Both the position numbers and the translations under genes were made by a program. The notes beneath the pieces were generated by a model that was given only the letters and a program-made list of their open reading frames with translations, searched no databases and had not been told where the DNA came from. Positions 27,031 through 35,190 of a stretch of 64,000 bases of DNA are shown here, in pieces (position 1 is the stretch's first letter; each line of letters opens with the position of its first letter). The stretch lies in contig CBDUYN010000004.1 in NCBI GenBank assembly GCA_965371445.1, positions 62,001-126,000 of the forward strand. Reading direction: 5' to 3'. The DNA is from DASWIG01 sp965371445 (GTDB lineage Bacteria > Acidobacteriota > Thermoanaerobaculia > Multivoradales > J023).

Positions 27031-27058
27031 GGAAAGATGACAGAGTTGTCATCTTTCC
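27031..27058. promoter_or_regulatory. Perfect 12-bp inverted repeat, operator or hairpin
   Basis: GGAAAGATGACA at 27031-27042 and TGTCATCTTTCC at 27047-27058 are perfect inverted repeats around GAGT. The site is 11 bp after the histidine-kinase stop and about 80 bp upstream of the DUF1566 operon, all leftward. No T-run follows on the leftward strand, so a plain terminator is less likely. The inner ATGAC/GTCAT halves recur at 29462-29479 upstream of the response-regulator gene, which suggests binding of that regulator. Confidence 0.5.
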
Positions 27059-27068
27059 CAGCGACGCG

Positions 27069-28724
27069 TTACCCGGACGCGATCCGCGGCAGCGTCAGGG
27101 TGAACGAAACGGCCCTGCCTGCCGAGTCTTCGCCCTCCGGATCGAGGACCAAGTCCCCGCCGTGGGCACGGGCGATCTCCCGCGCCAGGCTGAGGCCCAA
27201 TCCGGAGCCGCCCGCGTCGCGGCGGCGCGCGCCGTCGAGCCGACAGAAGCGGTCGAAGATCCGCTCCCGGTCCGCCGCCGGGATCGGTGCGGCGGTGTTG
27301 GCGAGGCGCAGGCTCGCCAGGTCCCCCGCCGCGCTCACCTCGAAACGGATCCGGCCTCCAGGCGGGCTGTACTTCACCGCGTTCGAGGTCAGGTTGGTCA
27401 CCGCCTGGCCCAACAGGCCGGCGTCCCCGCGGACCCTCACCCGCGGGCCGACGGCGAGCTCGACCTCGCGGTCGGGAGCCATGGCGTCGATGTCCTCGGC
27501 CGCGAGCTCGACGAGGGCGCTGAGATCGACCTCTTCCACGTTGAGCGGCAATCGACCGGCATCGGCGCGCGCCAGGATCAGCAGCTTGCGGACGATGGAC
27601 TTGAGCTTGCGGACCTCCTCCAGCAGTCCGGTGAAGAGACGCTGCTCGTCGGAGCCCGCGGGGGCGGCCTGAATCGCGTTGTCGAGCTCACCCTGGAGGA
27701 TGGTGAGGGGGGTCTGGAGCTCGTGGGCGGCGTCGGAGCTGAAGCGCTCGGCTTGCCGGAAGCTCCGCTCGAGACGCTCCAACATGCCGTTGATCATGTC
27801 GGCGAGCCGCTGGATCTCGGGGTCTGCCTCGACAACCGGAATTCGCTGGTCCAGCCCGTGAGCCCCGAGGCTCTCGGCCATCTTTGTGATCACCGTCACC
27901 GGACGCAGGGCGCGTCTCGCCAGCCACCAGCCGACGACGGCGAGCGCCAGGAGGGCGAGCGGTGAGAGCAGAAGGAATACCCGGCGAAAGCGGTCGACGT
28001 CGTGGGAGAGGTCGGCGAGGCTCAAGCCCACGGTCAGGGTCACCAGCTCGTTGCCGACGAAGCCGATCCGCCAAGCTCCGTCCGGCGTTTCGACCGTTCG
28101 AAATTCGGGCACCTTCTGTCGTAGCGACGGCCGGGGAAACGCTGGGCCCATGCCGCCGGCCAGCGGACGAAGGGTCTGAGGATCCGCCTGCCGCGCCTCT
28201 GCCTCGCGAACGAATCCGTCCCCGTCGAGATCGAAGCTCGGGAATTGATCGTCGGGTCCGTCGAACTCCGCGCGGGAGACGGCGCCGTCGCCGTCGCGGT
28301 CGAGCCGCGGGACGAAGCCCCCCCGGATCGCCTTTCGCCCGGGCGGCACCTCGGAAGGTCCTGTGATCGCGGCGGCCGGTTCGAGCCATGCCAGCGCCGG
28401 CGGCGTCATTCCGGTGAGGGCCTCCGGAATCTCCGGCGACGAGAAGAGGAGGTTACCTGCCCGGCCGCGAACCTGGACGGCGGGCCGGGTCGCGGCGTCG
28501 TCACCATAGATGAAACGTAGGGACCGGTCGAAGTCCTCCCAATGATCCCGCGGGTGGCGGCCGTGAAGCTGCCCCTCGGCCAACGCCTTGATCTCCCGGT
28601 CGACACGGTCGAGGCCGACCTGATGGATCCCCTTCAGGAAGAAAGCACCGAAGCCGGCCACCACCGTCCCGGCGGCCGCCAGAGAGAGGAGCGCGATCTT
28701 TGCCCGGAACGGCAGGGATCTCAT
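27069..28724 (-). CDS. Membrane sensor histidine kinase with two EF-hand loops in its sensor domain
   Basis: Encodes 551 residues. Membrane spans lie at about 9-31 and 247-268, leaving a periplasmic domain of about 215 residues. Within it are two 12-residue EF-hand loops: D142-R-D-G-D-G-A-V-S-R-A-E153 and D165-L-D-G-D-G-F-V-R-E-A-E176, each with acidic residues at positions 1, 3, 5 and 12. HAMP follows the second span. The H-box is FSSDAAHELQTPLT (H334), then the N-box TSNAVKYSPPGG and G-box GGSGLGLSLA. Known family behaviour is autophosphorylation and transfer to the OmpR-type partner, whose stop overlaps this start by four bases. Calcium sensing is inferred from the loops. Confidence 0.93.
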   Translation of the reverse strand: MRSLPFRAKIALLSLAAAGTVVAGFGAFFLKGIHQVGLDRVDREIKALAEGQLHGRHPRDHWEDFDRSLRFIYGDDAATRPAVQVRGRAGNLLFSSPEIPEALTGMTPPALAWLEPAAAITGPSEVPPGRKAIRGGFVPRLDRDGDGAVSRAEFDGPDDQFPSFDLDGDGFVREAEARQADPQTLRPLAGGMGPAFPRPSLRQKVPEFRTVETPDGAWRIGFVGNELVTLTVGLSLADLSHDVDRFRRVFLLLSPLALLALAVVGWWLARRALRPVTVITKMAESLGAHGLDQRIPVVEADPEIQRLADMINGMLERLERSFRQAERFSSDAAHELQTPLTILQGELDNAIQAAPAGSDEQRLFTGLLEEVRKLKSIVRKLLILARADAGRLPLNVEEVDLSALVELAAEDIDAMAPDREVELAVGPRVRVRGDAGLLGQAVTNLTSNAVKYSPPGGRIRFEVSAAGDLASLRLANTAAPIPAADRERIFDRFCRLDGARRRDAGGSGLGLSLAREIARAHGGDLVLDPEGEDSAGRAVSFTLTLPRIASG

Positions 28725-29404
28725 CGCGGACCGTCAGCCCGGCGCAAGCGGTATCCCACCCCCCGGACGGCCTCGATCAAAGACGGCGAACCGTCGCGGT
28801 CGATCTTGCGACGGACCCGGCGGATGTAGACGTCGACCACGTTGGTCTGTGGATCGAAGTCGTAGCCCCAGACGTGCTCGAGGATCTGGGTGCGGGTCAG
28901 GACCCGCCCCGGAGAGCGCATCAGGAGCTGCAGGAGGTTGAATTCCCGCGCCGTCAGCTCGATCTCGTCTTCCCCCCTCCTCACCTCGCGGCGGATCAGG
29001 TCGACGATCAGGTCTTCCACCTGGAGCACGCTCAAGGGCTCGCCCGAGGTGCGTCGCACGACCGCGTGGAGACGGGCGATGAGCTCCTCCATGTAGAAGG
29101 GCTTGGTCAGGTAGTCGTCCGCCCCGAGGTCGAGCCCCTCGACCCGCTCGGCGAGGGAGCTGCGGGCGGTGAGCAGGACGACCGGCACCGCGTTCTTGCG
29201 CTCCCGGAGCTCTCGGAGGAGGCTCAGGCCGTCCCTGCCGGGCAGCATGACGTCGAGCACGATCGCGTCGTGGGAAGCGGAGATCGCATGGCTCAGCCCT
29301 TCGTCGCCGTCGCCGCAGACCTGGACGGCGAAACCCTGCTCCTTCAATCCTCGGTGGATGAACGAGCGAATCTTCGGATCGTCTTCGACGACTAGTACTT
29401 TCAT
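28721..29404 (-). CDS. OmpR/PhoB-family response regulator
   Basis: Encodes 227 residues from ATG 29404 (MKVLVVEDDPKIRSFIHRGL), the usual start for the family; an in-frame ATG at 29440 would add 12 unrelated residues. Acidic pocket ED is at 8-9, D51 (VLDVMLPGRDG) is the phosphorylation site, and K in YLTKPFYMEE completes the receiver. The winged-helix domain contains ELTAREFNLLQLLMRSPGRV and the recognition helix with VDVYIRRVRRKID. It overlaps the kinase by ATGA. The dyad at 29462-29479, about 60 bp upstream, is a candidate for autoregulation. Confidence 0.95.
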   Translation of the reverse strand: MKVLVVEDDPKIRSFIHRGLKEQGFAVQVCGDGDEGLSHAISASHDAIVLDVMLPGRDGLSLLRELRERKNAVPVVLLTARSSLAERVEGLDLGADDYLTKPFYMEELIARLHAVVRRTSGEPLSVLQVEDLIVDLIRREVRRGEDEIELTAREFNLLQLLMRSPGRVLTRTQILEHVWGYDFDPQTNVVDVYIRRVRRKIDRDGSPSLIEAVRGVGYRLRRADGPR

Positions 29405-29461
29405 CCCGCTGTCACCGGGCTGCCACCTGGTGACGATCATCTCGCCGTCGTAGAGCGTCCC

Positions 29462-29479
29462 CTATGACGGGCGTCATAG
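29462..29479. promoter_or_regulatory. Perfect 8-bp dyad upstream of the two-component operon
   Basis: CTATGACG at 29462-29469 and CGTCATAG at 29472-29479 are perfect inverted repeats with a 2-bp spacer. The core ATGAC/GTCAT is shared with the repeat at 27031-27058, at the other end of the same gene pair. It also lies at the edge of a decayed gene on the other strand. Confidence 0.45.
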
Positions 29480-30063
29480 TGACGCTCAACGTCGACACCT
29501 TCAACGATGACCGCTGCAGTCGTTCCTGGAGGTCGCCTACGGCGAGCGCAAGGAGCGCGTTGAGGGCGTGCTCCACGAGGATCTGACCTTCTACTGGTAC
29601 GCCGCCGCGGTGCAGCCGAGCGGTGCCTTCAGTTTTGCCATTAACTCGCTGATCGGCGACGAGGTCGACATCGTCGGCAACCGGGTGGCGGACTCGATCG
29701 TGGTTGTACCGTCGATCGAGACCAAGCTGGGCCGGCACTGGAACCTGCGGCTCGACCACACGTTCCAGCGCCTGGGAGGCGATGACCAGGAGATCTTCAC
29801 CGCCAACTTGACGCAAGCGCGTGTGGTCTACAACTTCAACGTCCGGAGCTTCGTCCGGGGGATCTTTCAGTACTTCGACCTCGACCAGGCCGGGAGCGAG
29901 CAGCAGACGCTTTTCACGCAGCTCCTCTTCTCCTACAAGATCAATCCGCGGAAGGTCGTCTTCGTGGGCTTACTCGGACAATCGCCTGGGGATCGACGAC
30001 ATCACCCTCACCCAGACCGACCGGACGTTTTTCCTGAAGCTCGGCTACGCCTGGATTTTGTAG
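29475..30063 (+). pseudogene. Truncated and frameshifted tail of a DUF5916-type outer-membrane protein
   Basis: Pieces in three frames join into one barrel-like tail: VTLNVDTFNDD, then LQSFLEVAYGERKERVEG through FSYKINPRKVVFVG (29523-29970), then YSDNRLGIDDITLTQTDRTF ending FLKLGYAWIL with a TAG at 30061-30063. The join near 29970 needs removal of one T in GGCTTACTCGG. This matches the C-terminal barrel of the DUF5916 family common in Acidobacteriota. At least two frameshifts and loss of most of the gene mark it as dead. Confidence 0.65.
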
Positions 30064-30138
30064 TCCCGGTCCGGAGTCTCCTACCCGAGCCGGCCCCTTG
30101 AAGGGACGCCTAGCCATGTGTATACTTCGGTCGACTCG

Positions 30139-31044
30139 TCAATCGGTGGAGATCGCTCCTGCCTTCATCAGCTCCTCGAAGTAGTGCTCGGGACCGAGCT
30201 CCAGGGTCAGGGGCAGTGCTACGTCATCCACAAGTCCCCTGAGCTGCGCTGGAAAAAGGCCGCCCTCCGTCGGCAGGAGCGCGGTCTCCGAGCCCTCGAT
30301 CTCCACCGCGACGGCGCGCGACGAGGGCTCGAAGCGGAGCCCTGCCGAGGTGTCGGCCGTCAGAGGGAATACCTGGTGGAAGGCGTTGTTGTCGGGTTGG
30401 CCTACGTCGCCGTGAAGGGTGATCCGGTGGGTCAGGAAATACTCTTCGTTGGCGCCAAAGAGGAGGAGCTCCCGCTTGCCCTCCGCGAGCGGGTGGGGTG
30501 CGTTGCTGTCGAGCGCCCGGAGATCCTGAAAGAAGACGATGTCTCGGACGCTCACGATCACGTCGCGGAGTATCGCCGGGGCGTTTGGGTCGCGTTCGAA
30601 ATGGCCGCGGACGATGTCGCCGCGGAAGGTGAGGCGTCTGCCGTCGGGGATCTCGGTCAGCACGAAGGACTCCGCGGGCTGGAAGGTGTAGACGGCGACG
30701 TCGTTCCCGGGGTGGTTGCGGTCGAGGAAGTAGACCTGATCGGGGCTCACCGTCGCGAGATCGGCGGCCTCGCCCAGGAAGTCGCGGTCGCCGATCCGGG
30801 TCCTGGAGCTCCCCTCCAGCTCGATCCTCACAACGAGCTGGAACATGTGCTGGGGGACGTTGCGCATCGCCAGGTGGAGCAGGTAGATCTCGCCGCGGGT
30901 ACCCAGCACCAGCATGCCGTGAAAACCCGGGGGTGGATCTGGGGGTTGCGCCGCCAGCGGGCCGTTGATCAGCACAAACATCAGGGAAAAAGCAACGAGT
31001 CGCCCTGCCTGCATGACAGGGGCAATGCCTTGGATCTTGGACAT
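30139..31044 (-). CDS. Secreted conserved hypothetical protein
   Basis: Encodes 301 residues from ATG 31044, with GGAG a few bases upstream. The signal peptide (LVAFSLMFVLINGPLAAQ) is followed by PPGFHGMLVLGTRGEIYLLH and AMRNVPQHMFQLVVRIELEG. This F-H-G-M-L-x-x-G ... H-L-x-M pattern belongs to a bacterial family of exported proteins I recognise as uncharacterised. The rest is beta rich with no catalytic motif. It is a single leftward gene between two pseudogene remnants, and its own composition gives no sign of decay. Confidence 0.65.
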   Translation of the reverse strand: MSKIQGIAPVMQAGRLVAFSLMFVLINGPLAAQPPDPPPGFHGMLVLGTRGEIYLLHLAMRNVPQHMFQLVVRIELEGSSRTRIGDRDFLGEAADLATVSPDQVYFLDRNHPGNDVAVYTFQPAESFVLTEIPDGRRLTFRGDIVRGHFERDPNAPAILRDVIVSVRDIVFFQDLRALDSNAPHPLAEGKRELLLFGANEEYFLTHRITLHGDVGQPDNNAFHQVFPLTADTSAGLRFEPSSRAVAVEIEGSETALLPTEGGLFPAQLRGLVDDVALPLTLELGPEHYFEELMKAGAISTD

Positions 31045-31080
31045 GACACTCTCCAATCTGGGATCTCTGGTGTGAGCTCA

Positions 31081-31240
31081 CGGGCTTCCATCGACGACGG
31101 GGACCGTGCGTGTATCAGGAGGACGCGGCAGGCCCGCTTCGTCCGTGGCCGTGAACGAGACCGTGAACAACCCCGGCGTGTCGAAGACCACGTCACCGGG
31201 GTTGACCTCGGCGCTCTTGGGCGCGCCGCTTGCCACTTCG
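31081..31240 (-). pseudogene. Leftover tail of a PKD-like domain
   Basis: The leftward frame reads SAEVNPGDVVFDTPGLFTVS, then FTATDEAGLPRPPDTRTVPV and a stop. G-x-Y/F-x-V-S-F-T-A-T-D-x-x-G is the last strand pair of a PKD/Ig-like module. No start or further domains are present, so this is a fragment. Confidence 0.45.
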
Positions 31241-31243
31241 GCC

Positions 31244-31708
31244 TCAGCCAGCCGGTTCAAGATCTTCTGGAAGGCAGTACCAGACCGTTTCGAAGTGATC
31301 GACAAAGAGTCCGTCGTCCGCCGTGCCGGGGATGCCGTCGGGGCCGATTGGATCATAGATGGGCATTGGAAAGGCCGATGGCTCGGTCCCCGCAGGACAT
31401 AGTTGGCCTGTAAATCCCATCGGACCGGGGCCATCGCCAGTTCTGCGCCGAAGCTTAAACGGAAGCGGCTCTTCACGCTGGGGACCGCTATGCGTTTCGT
31501 TGAATTCGTCCGTACAAGCATCGACACAATCGGCATCCTCTTCGCCACAGTTGTTGGCGCAGAGCCACCAGTCGTCGTAATAGTCATCGTCGGCCGCCGT
31601 GGTGGTCCCTGGAGTCTTGGGACAGCCAGCTACGATGACGGCGAGAGCGGTGAACAAAAGCGCGCCCCAGACTCGGGCCACAAGACGCGGGGTAGTTGGC
31701 TTAGCCAT
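31244..31708 (-). CDS. Small acidic, Cys-rich lipoprotein
   Basis: Encodes 154 residues from ATG 31708, chosen because AGGAGA lies 6 bp upstream. ALLFTALAVIVAGC is a lipoprotein signal with a lipobox ending in cysteine. The mature region is acidic (TTAADDDYYDDWWLCANNCG, EEDADCVDACTDEFNE), then holds a Pro/Gly-rich tail with a single late Cys. Spaced cysteines and D/E could bind a metal. No family is recognised. It is possibly the intact start of a longer gene whose remaining part is the PKD fragment just downstream in another frame. Confidence 0.5.
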   Translation of the reverse strand: MAKPTTPRLVARVWGALLFTALAVIVAGCPKTPGTTTAADDDYYDDWWLCANNCGEEDADCVDACTDEFNETHSGPQREEPLPFKLRRRTGDGPGPMGFTGQLCPAGTEPSAFPMPIYDPIGPDGIPGTADDGLFVDHFETVWYCLPEDLEPAG

Positions 31709-31919
31709 CACGATTCTCCTCATTTTGCGTTCATGGATTTCCTCCAACGAGAAGCGAAGAACTGACCTGACCAGTTGTTCTGCGGCTCCTGTGCTCCGCT
31801 TCCTGTCTTGAAGGCGAAGGTTCATGGTTGCTCGTAGAAGCAGATTCTGTGCCAATGCCGAAGCGCAGTGTTTTGCCGCGCAATGGCGGTTCCGGAGAGA
31901 TTGCGGAGAGAGGAAAGGC

Positions 31920-31957
31920 TATCCGGATGGATATATGGCGCTATCCAAACGGATAGC
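31920..31957. promoter_or_regulatory. Two TATCC-N4-GGATA palindromes 22 bp apart
   Basis: TATCC/GGATA dyads with 4-bp spacers occupy 31920-31933 and 31942-31955; the second extends to GCTATCC/GGATAGC. Their centres are exactly 22 bp apart, two helical turns, as for cooperatively bound operators. They lie about 210 bp upstream of the lipoprotein gene and next to the broken end of the sigma-54 activator gene. The rest of the 280-bp gap (31709-31984) shows no gene. Confidence 0.45.
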
Positions 31958-31984
31958 ATCGCGAGCGGCGCCCTATTTCCCGAT

Positions 31985-33010
31985 CTTGGGTTTGAGGCCG
32001 AGGTTTCGCACCAGGCGGTGATCGCGGTTGGTGGCGGCGACGAGACGCAGGTCGACCTCGATCCGCCGGCGTCCGCCGACGCGCTCGAAGGCGCGCTCTT
32101 CGAGCACCCGCAGGAGCTTCCCCTGGAGCGCCACCGGGATCTCTCCCACCTCGTCGAGGAAGACGGTACCGCCGTGGGCCGTCTCGAGCTTGCCCACCTG
32201 GCGTGTCACAGCACCGGTGAAGGCCCCCCGCTCGTGGCCGAAGAGCTCCGACTCGAGGAGGGTCTCCGAGAGCGTGGCGCAGTTGATGGCGAGGAAGGGC
32301 TTCTCGGCGCGGGGGCTGTTGGCGTGGATCGCCCGTGCCACAAGCTCCTTGCCGGTGCCGGACTCACCGCGGATCAGGACCGTCGCGTCGGTGGGGGCGA
32401 CCCGCGAGATGAAGCGCAGCACCTTCTCCATGGGCGCGCTTTCGCCCACCATGTCGTGCTCAAGCTCCACCGCTTTGAGGCGCCGATTCTCGCCTTCGAG
32501 CCACTCCAGGTGGAGAGCTCGTTCGAAGGCCGGTGCGGCCAGCGCTGCCACCGCCGCGAGCCAGCGGAGGTGCTTCTCGGTGAAGCGGGCTCCCCGGGCC
32601 TCGGCATAGAAGACGCCCAAAGGGCGCTCGGCGCCGAGTAGCGGCACGCAGAGGAGCGACGAGACTCGGGCCGCACGCACGCTCTCAGCGGCGCCCAGAG
32701 CCTCGTCCTGTGCCACCTCGTTCGACAGAATCGCCTCCCCCTCGTCATGACCTGGCGGGCGATGGAGCGGCTCATGACCGGCCGCTCGTCGTCCTCGCGC
32801 CCGCTGCCGGCGAAGCCCGCCCCCCACTCGCCCTCGCCGCGGTCGGTCAGAAGCACCGCGGCACGCTCCGCCGGCACAACCTCCAGGACCAGCTCCAGGA
32901 TCCGCCCGGCCAACGCCTCGACCCCGCGGGCCGAGGCGACGGCGGCGGTGGTTTCGAAAAGCGCCTCGAGCTGCTTCGCCGTCCCTGTCCCCGGATCGAG
33001 GGAGGCCAGG
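31985..33010 (-). pseudogene. Broken GAF-AAA+ sigma-54-dependent activator
   Basis: Reading leftward, LFETTAAVASARGVEALAGR and VVPAERAAVLLTDRGEGEWG form a GAF domain that shifts frame near 32745 into EAILSNEVAQDEALGAAESV. The AAA+ domain follows with RGESGTGKELVARAIH (Walker A), GAFTGA (the sigma-54 contact loop, in FGHERGAFTGAV) and FLDEVGEIP (Walker B). Sequence identity is lost after LRLVAATNRD, so the end of the AAA+ domain and the DNA-binding helix-turn-helix are missing. N-terminal FHA sequence is also absent. One frameshift and two truncations make it a pseudogene. Confidence 0.75.
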
Positions 33011-33026
33011 AGCTTGGTCCGTTTGT

Positions 33027-33310
33027 ACCACCGTCGACTACCACTCGCCCCGTTTCGAGGAAGAGACGCGGGACCACGCGGTCGTTGCCGTCCTGCCCTT
33101 TGAGACGATCCTGGCGGGCCGTCAGCCGAAACGACTCTCGCGGTCCAGATCCTCGCCATGGAGGAGGCGGAAGGCGTCGCCTTTCAGCGTTCCCTCTACT
33201 ACCGGCTGCTCAACCGGATCCACAAGGGCCACGTCGGTGTCGCCGTCCAGCCGGTGGAGGAGACGAACCGGATCCTCGCCTCGCGGGGGATCGCCGTCCA
33301 TCAGACCTGA
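33027..33310 (+). pseudogene. Frameshifted fragment of a conserved exported protein
   Basis: TVDYHSPRFEEETRDHAVVA plus VLPFETILAGRQPKR in one frame, then LAVQILAMEEAEGVAFQRSL, YYRLLNRIHKGHVGVAVQPV and EETNRILASRGI in another, ending at TGA 33308-33310. The phrase Q-P/D-V-E-x-T-N-x-x-L after an F-Q-x-x-L-Y helix is a pattern I recognise from uncharacterised exported proteins. The start is missing. Confidence 0.5.
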
Positions 33311-33519
33311 CACCGAACCCAAAGAAGAAGCGGGCGCGCAAACCGGGCGATGTGGCGGGAACGGCCGTGCTGGACCGAACCGAACCGGATCCGGACGCAG
33401 ATTTTTCCGGAAATTCTGCGCAAGAGGGGGTGTATCTACTTGACAAGAGCCTTCTAATGGTTTTGGCACCTAAAAGTCAGGCAAGACCAGAGCTGCGACT
33501 ACGACACCGGTAACACCAC

Positions 33520-33903
33520 CCTCTCGACGCCAGCTCGACCCTGAACTTCCAGTACTTCCGCCAGGTCGAAGAGACCTTCAACGATCCGTATGAAACCGTG
33601 TCGGTCTCGGTCTCGGTGGTCGGCCAGTCGGGCTGGACGGAGCTGTGGTCGAAGACCTCGCTCGACGCGTCGGGAAACGCCTGGACGGCGAGCGACGCGA
33701 TATCGCTGGCCGCCTATGCGGGACAGACGATCGAGCTCCGCTTCCGCTTCGACAGCGTCGACGAAGTGGAAAACGGCTTCGTCGGCTGGCTGGTCGACGA
33801 CGTCGAGTTCACCGGTTTCACCAGCTACTGCAACCAGGACTCTATCTTCGCCGACGACTTCGAGTCGGGCAGCCTGGACTCCTGGTCGCAGGTCAGCGGT
33901 TGA
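33520..33903 (+). pseudogene. C-terminal fragment of a secreted protein with jelly-roll domain and FESG motif
   Basis: The frame is open from about 33520 and reads STLNFQYFRQVEETFNDPYE, later LAAYAGQTIELRFRFDSVDE and ENGFVGWLVDDVEF, ending CNQDSIFADDFESGSLDSWS and a stop at 33901-33903. This is the MAM/immune-inhibitor-A-like beta-sandwich seen at the ends of secreted proteases, plus the same C-terminal FESG motif as the DUF1566 protein at 24214. The catalytic part is missing. A GTG at 33598 is the only nearby start and would cut into the domain. From 33311 to 33519 I see nothing. Confidence 0.55.
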
Positions 33904-33910
33904 CCCCGCC

Positions 33911-34768
33911 TCAAGACTCGGGCTTCTCCTCGTCCTTTTTGAGCCGGAAGTTGACCGTCAGGTTGTAGTAGACGGCGACCGGCTCGCCGTTGAGCCGCGC
34001 CGGCTCGAAGCGCCACGTCCGGATCGCCTCCACAGCGGCCTCGGCAAGGTCGGCGGCCGGGCTCTTGAGGACCTTGGTGTCCGTGATCCGACCCTCGACG
34101 TCGATGATCGTCTGCAAGACGACGGCACCGGTGATGCGCGCCTTCCGCGACTCCTCGGGATACGCCGGTCCTACCTTGTGGATGGCGATCGGCGGCTTCA
34201 TGTCGTCCGTCAGCTTCACGGCGTCCTGCTGCCGTGACGGCTCGAGGACCAGGAAGAGGTAGGGTGCCTCGTCGCCGTCGAGGCCACCGACCACCGCCGG
34301 CTGGCCGAGCTCGACGGTAAGCGGCGTGTCGGCGATCACCGTCGATCCCGAGTAGAACTGCACCTCGTAGGTCGCCGAGAGGTCGTTGAACCCCAGCAGC
34401 TTGACGCTGACGTGGACGTCGGAGGTGCTCGCCGGCGCCGGCAGGTCCTTGGCCACGTCGACCTCGAGGTGGAGCGGCATGCGATAGCGGATCTCGACCT
34501 CGGAGAGCCTGAGGCTCCGCTTCAGATCTTCGGCTACGTCGAGGAGGCGGGCGCTGCTCGACTCGCCGGCGCGGAAGTCGTCGGACTCGCCGCCGACACG
34601 GGAGACGGGAATCACCGTCCCTGGGACCACGAGGACCCCCTGGGAAGTGTCGATGGCGCCGGGGCGGCCGATCAGGAGGCTCACCTCCGTCGACAGCACG
34701 TCGTCTCTGGCGAGCAGCGGGGTGGTCAGGAGGAAGAGGGTGGCGAGCAGCAGGCAGGTCCGTTTCAT
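33911..34768 (-). CDS. Periplasmic protein with C-terminal TonB domain
   Basis: Encodes 285 residues from ATG 34768. A signal peptide (LLLATLFLLTTPLLARDD) is followed by a beta-rich domain of about 170 residues. The C-terminal 90 residues are a TonB C-terminal domain: HKVGPAYPEESRKARITGAV, LQTIIDVEGRITDTKVLKSP and AIRTWRFEPARLNGEPV. Unlike real TonB it has a cleavable signal and no long proline linker, so it may not power TonB-dependent receptors directly. Its start overlaps the stop of the anti-sigma-like gene (ATGA), placing it third in a sigma-factor operon. Confidence 0.85.
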   Translation of the reverse strand: MKRTCLLLATLFLLTTPLLARDDVLSTEVSLLIGRPGAIDTSQGVLVVPGTVIPVSRVGGESDDFRAGESSSARLLDVAEDLKRSLRLSEVEIRYRMPLHLEVDVAKDLPAPASTSDVHVSVKLLGFNDLSATYEVQFYSGSTVIADTPLTVELGQPAVVGGLDGDEAPYLFLVLEPSRQQDAVKLTDDMKPPIAIHKVGPAYPEESRKARITGAVVLQTIIDVEGRITDTKVLKSPAADLAEAAVEAIRTWRFEPARLNGEPVAVYYNLTVNFRLKKDEEKPES

Positions 34769-35190
34769 TTCGGGTTTCCTTTCGGCGCCGGAGGGCGCAC
34801 GGTCAGATAGAGAGGTGTGTCGGGATTGAGCCACAGCAGGACGACGCCCTCCTTGAGCGGTGGCCGCTCGACGACGGTGCCGGCCGGCACCGGGTCGACC
34901 CCGCTCGGCATGGGAGGCTCGTGAAAGGTAAGACCGACGGCCAGGACCACCACGACGGCGACCGCCGCCAGGGCCCAGAGTCTCCCCCCCTTGATCCCCC
35001 GAGGGGGACAGAGTCTCCCCCCCTTGATCCCCCGAGGGGGACAGCGTCGCGGTGTCGCGGCGATGCGGCGTTCGCCGTCGTCGAGACGTGCCACGAGACG
35101 GTACGCGGCCTGGGATGCCGGTGTCGCCGGGGGGCGCTTGGCCCACCGTTTCCATTGCTCTTCGAGTCGTTCGAGGCCGTCGTGGCTCAT
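34765..35190 (-). CDS. Probable membrane anti-sigma factor with a repeat-encoded segment
   Basis: Encodes 141 residues. The N-terminal 45 residues are soluble (LERLEEQWKRWAKRPPATPA), followed by one membrane span at about 72-88 (WALAAVAVVVVLAVGLTF) and a short periplasmic tail. Just before the span the 11-residue unit CPPRGIKGGRL occurs twice (50-60 and 61-71), encoded by a perfect 33-bp tandem repeat at 34978-35043. It overlaps the ECF sigma gene by ATGA. Position, size and topology fit an anti-sigma factor; no zinc-binding HxxxCxxC motif is seen, so the assignment relies on context. Confidence 0.65.
   Translation of the reverse strand: MSHDGLERLEEQWKRWAKRPPATPASQAAYRLVARLDDGERRIAATPRRCPPRGIKGGRLCPPRGIKGGRLWALAAVAVVVVLAVGLTFHEPPMPSGVDPVPAGTVVERPPLKEGVVLLWLNPDTPLYLTVRPPAPKGNPK
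34978..35043. repeat. Perfect 33-bp tandem repeat, two copies, in a coding region
   Basis: The units 34978-35010 and 35011-35043 are identical. Each contains CCCCCCCTTGATCCCCC followed by GAGGGGGACA, a variant of the C/G-rich palindrome family. Because 33 is divisible by three, the duplication adds 11 residues to the anti-sigma-like protein without shifting the frame. Confidence 0.85.

Noticed and set aside
33440..33475. TTGACA at 33440 as a promoter
   Set aside because: No -10 element at suitable spacing and only a gene fragment follows.
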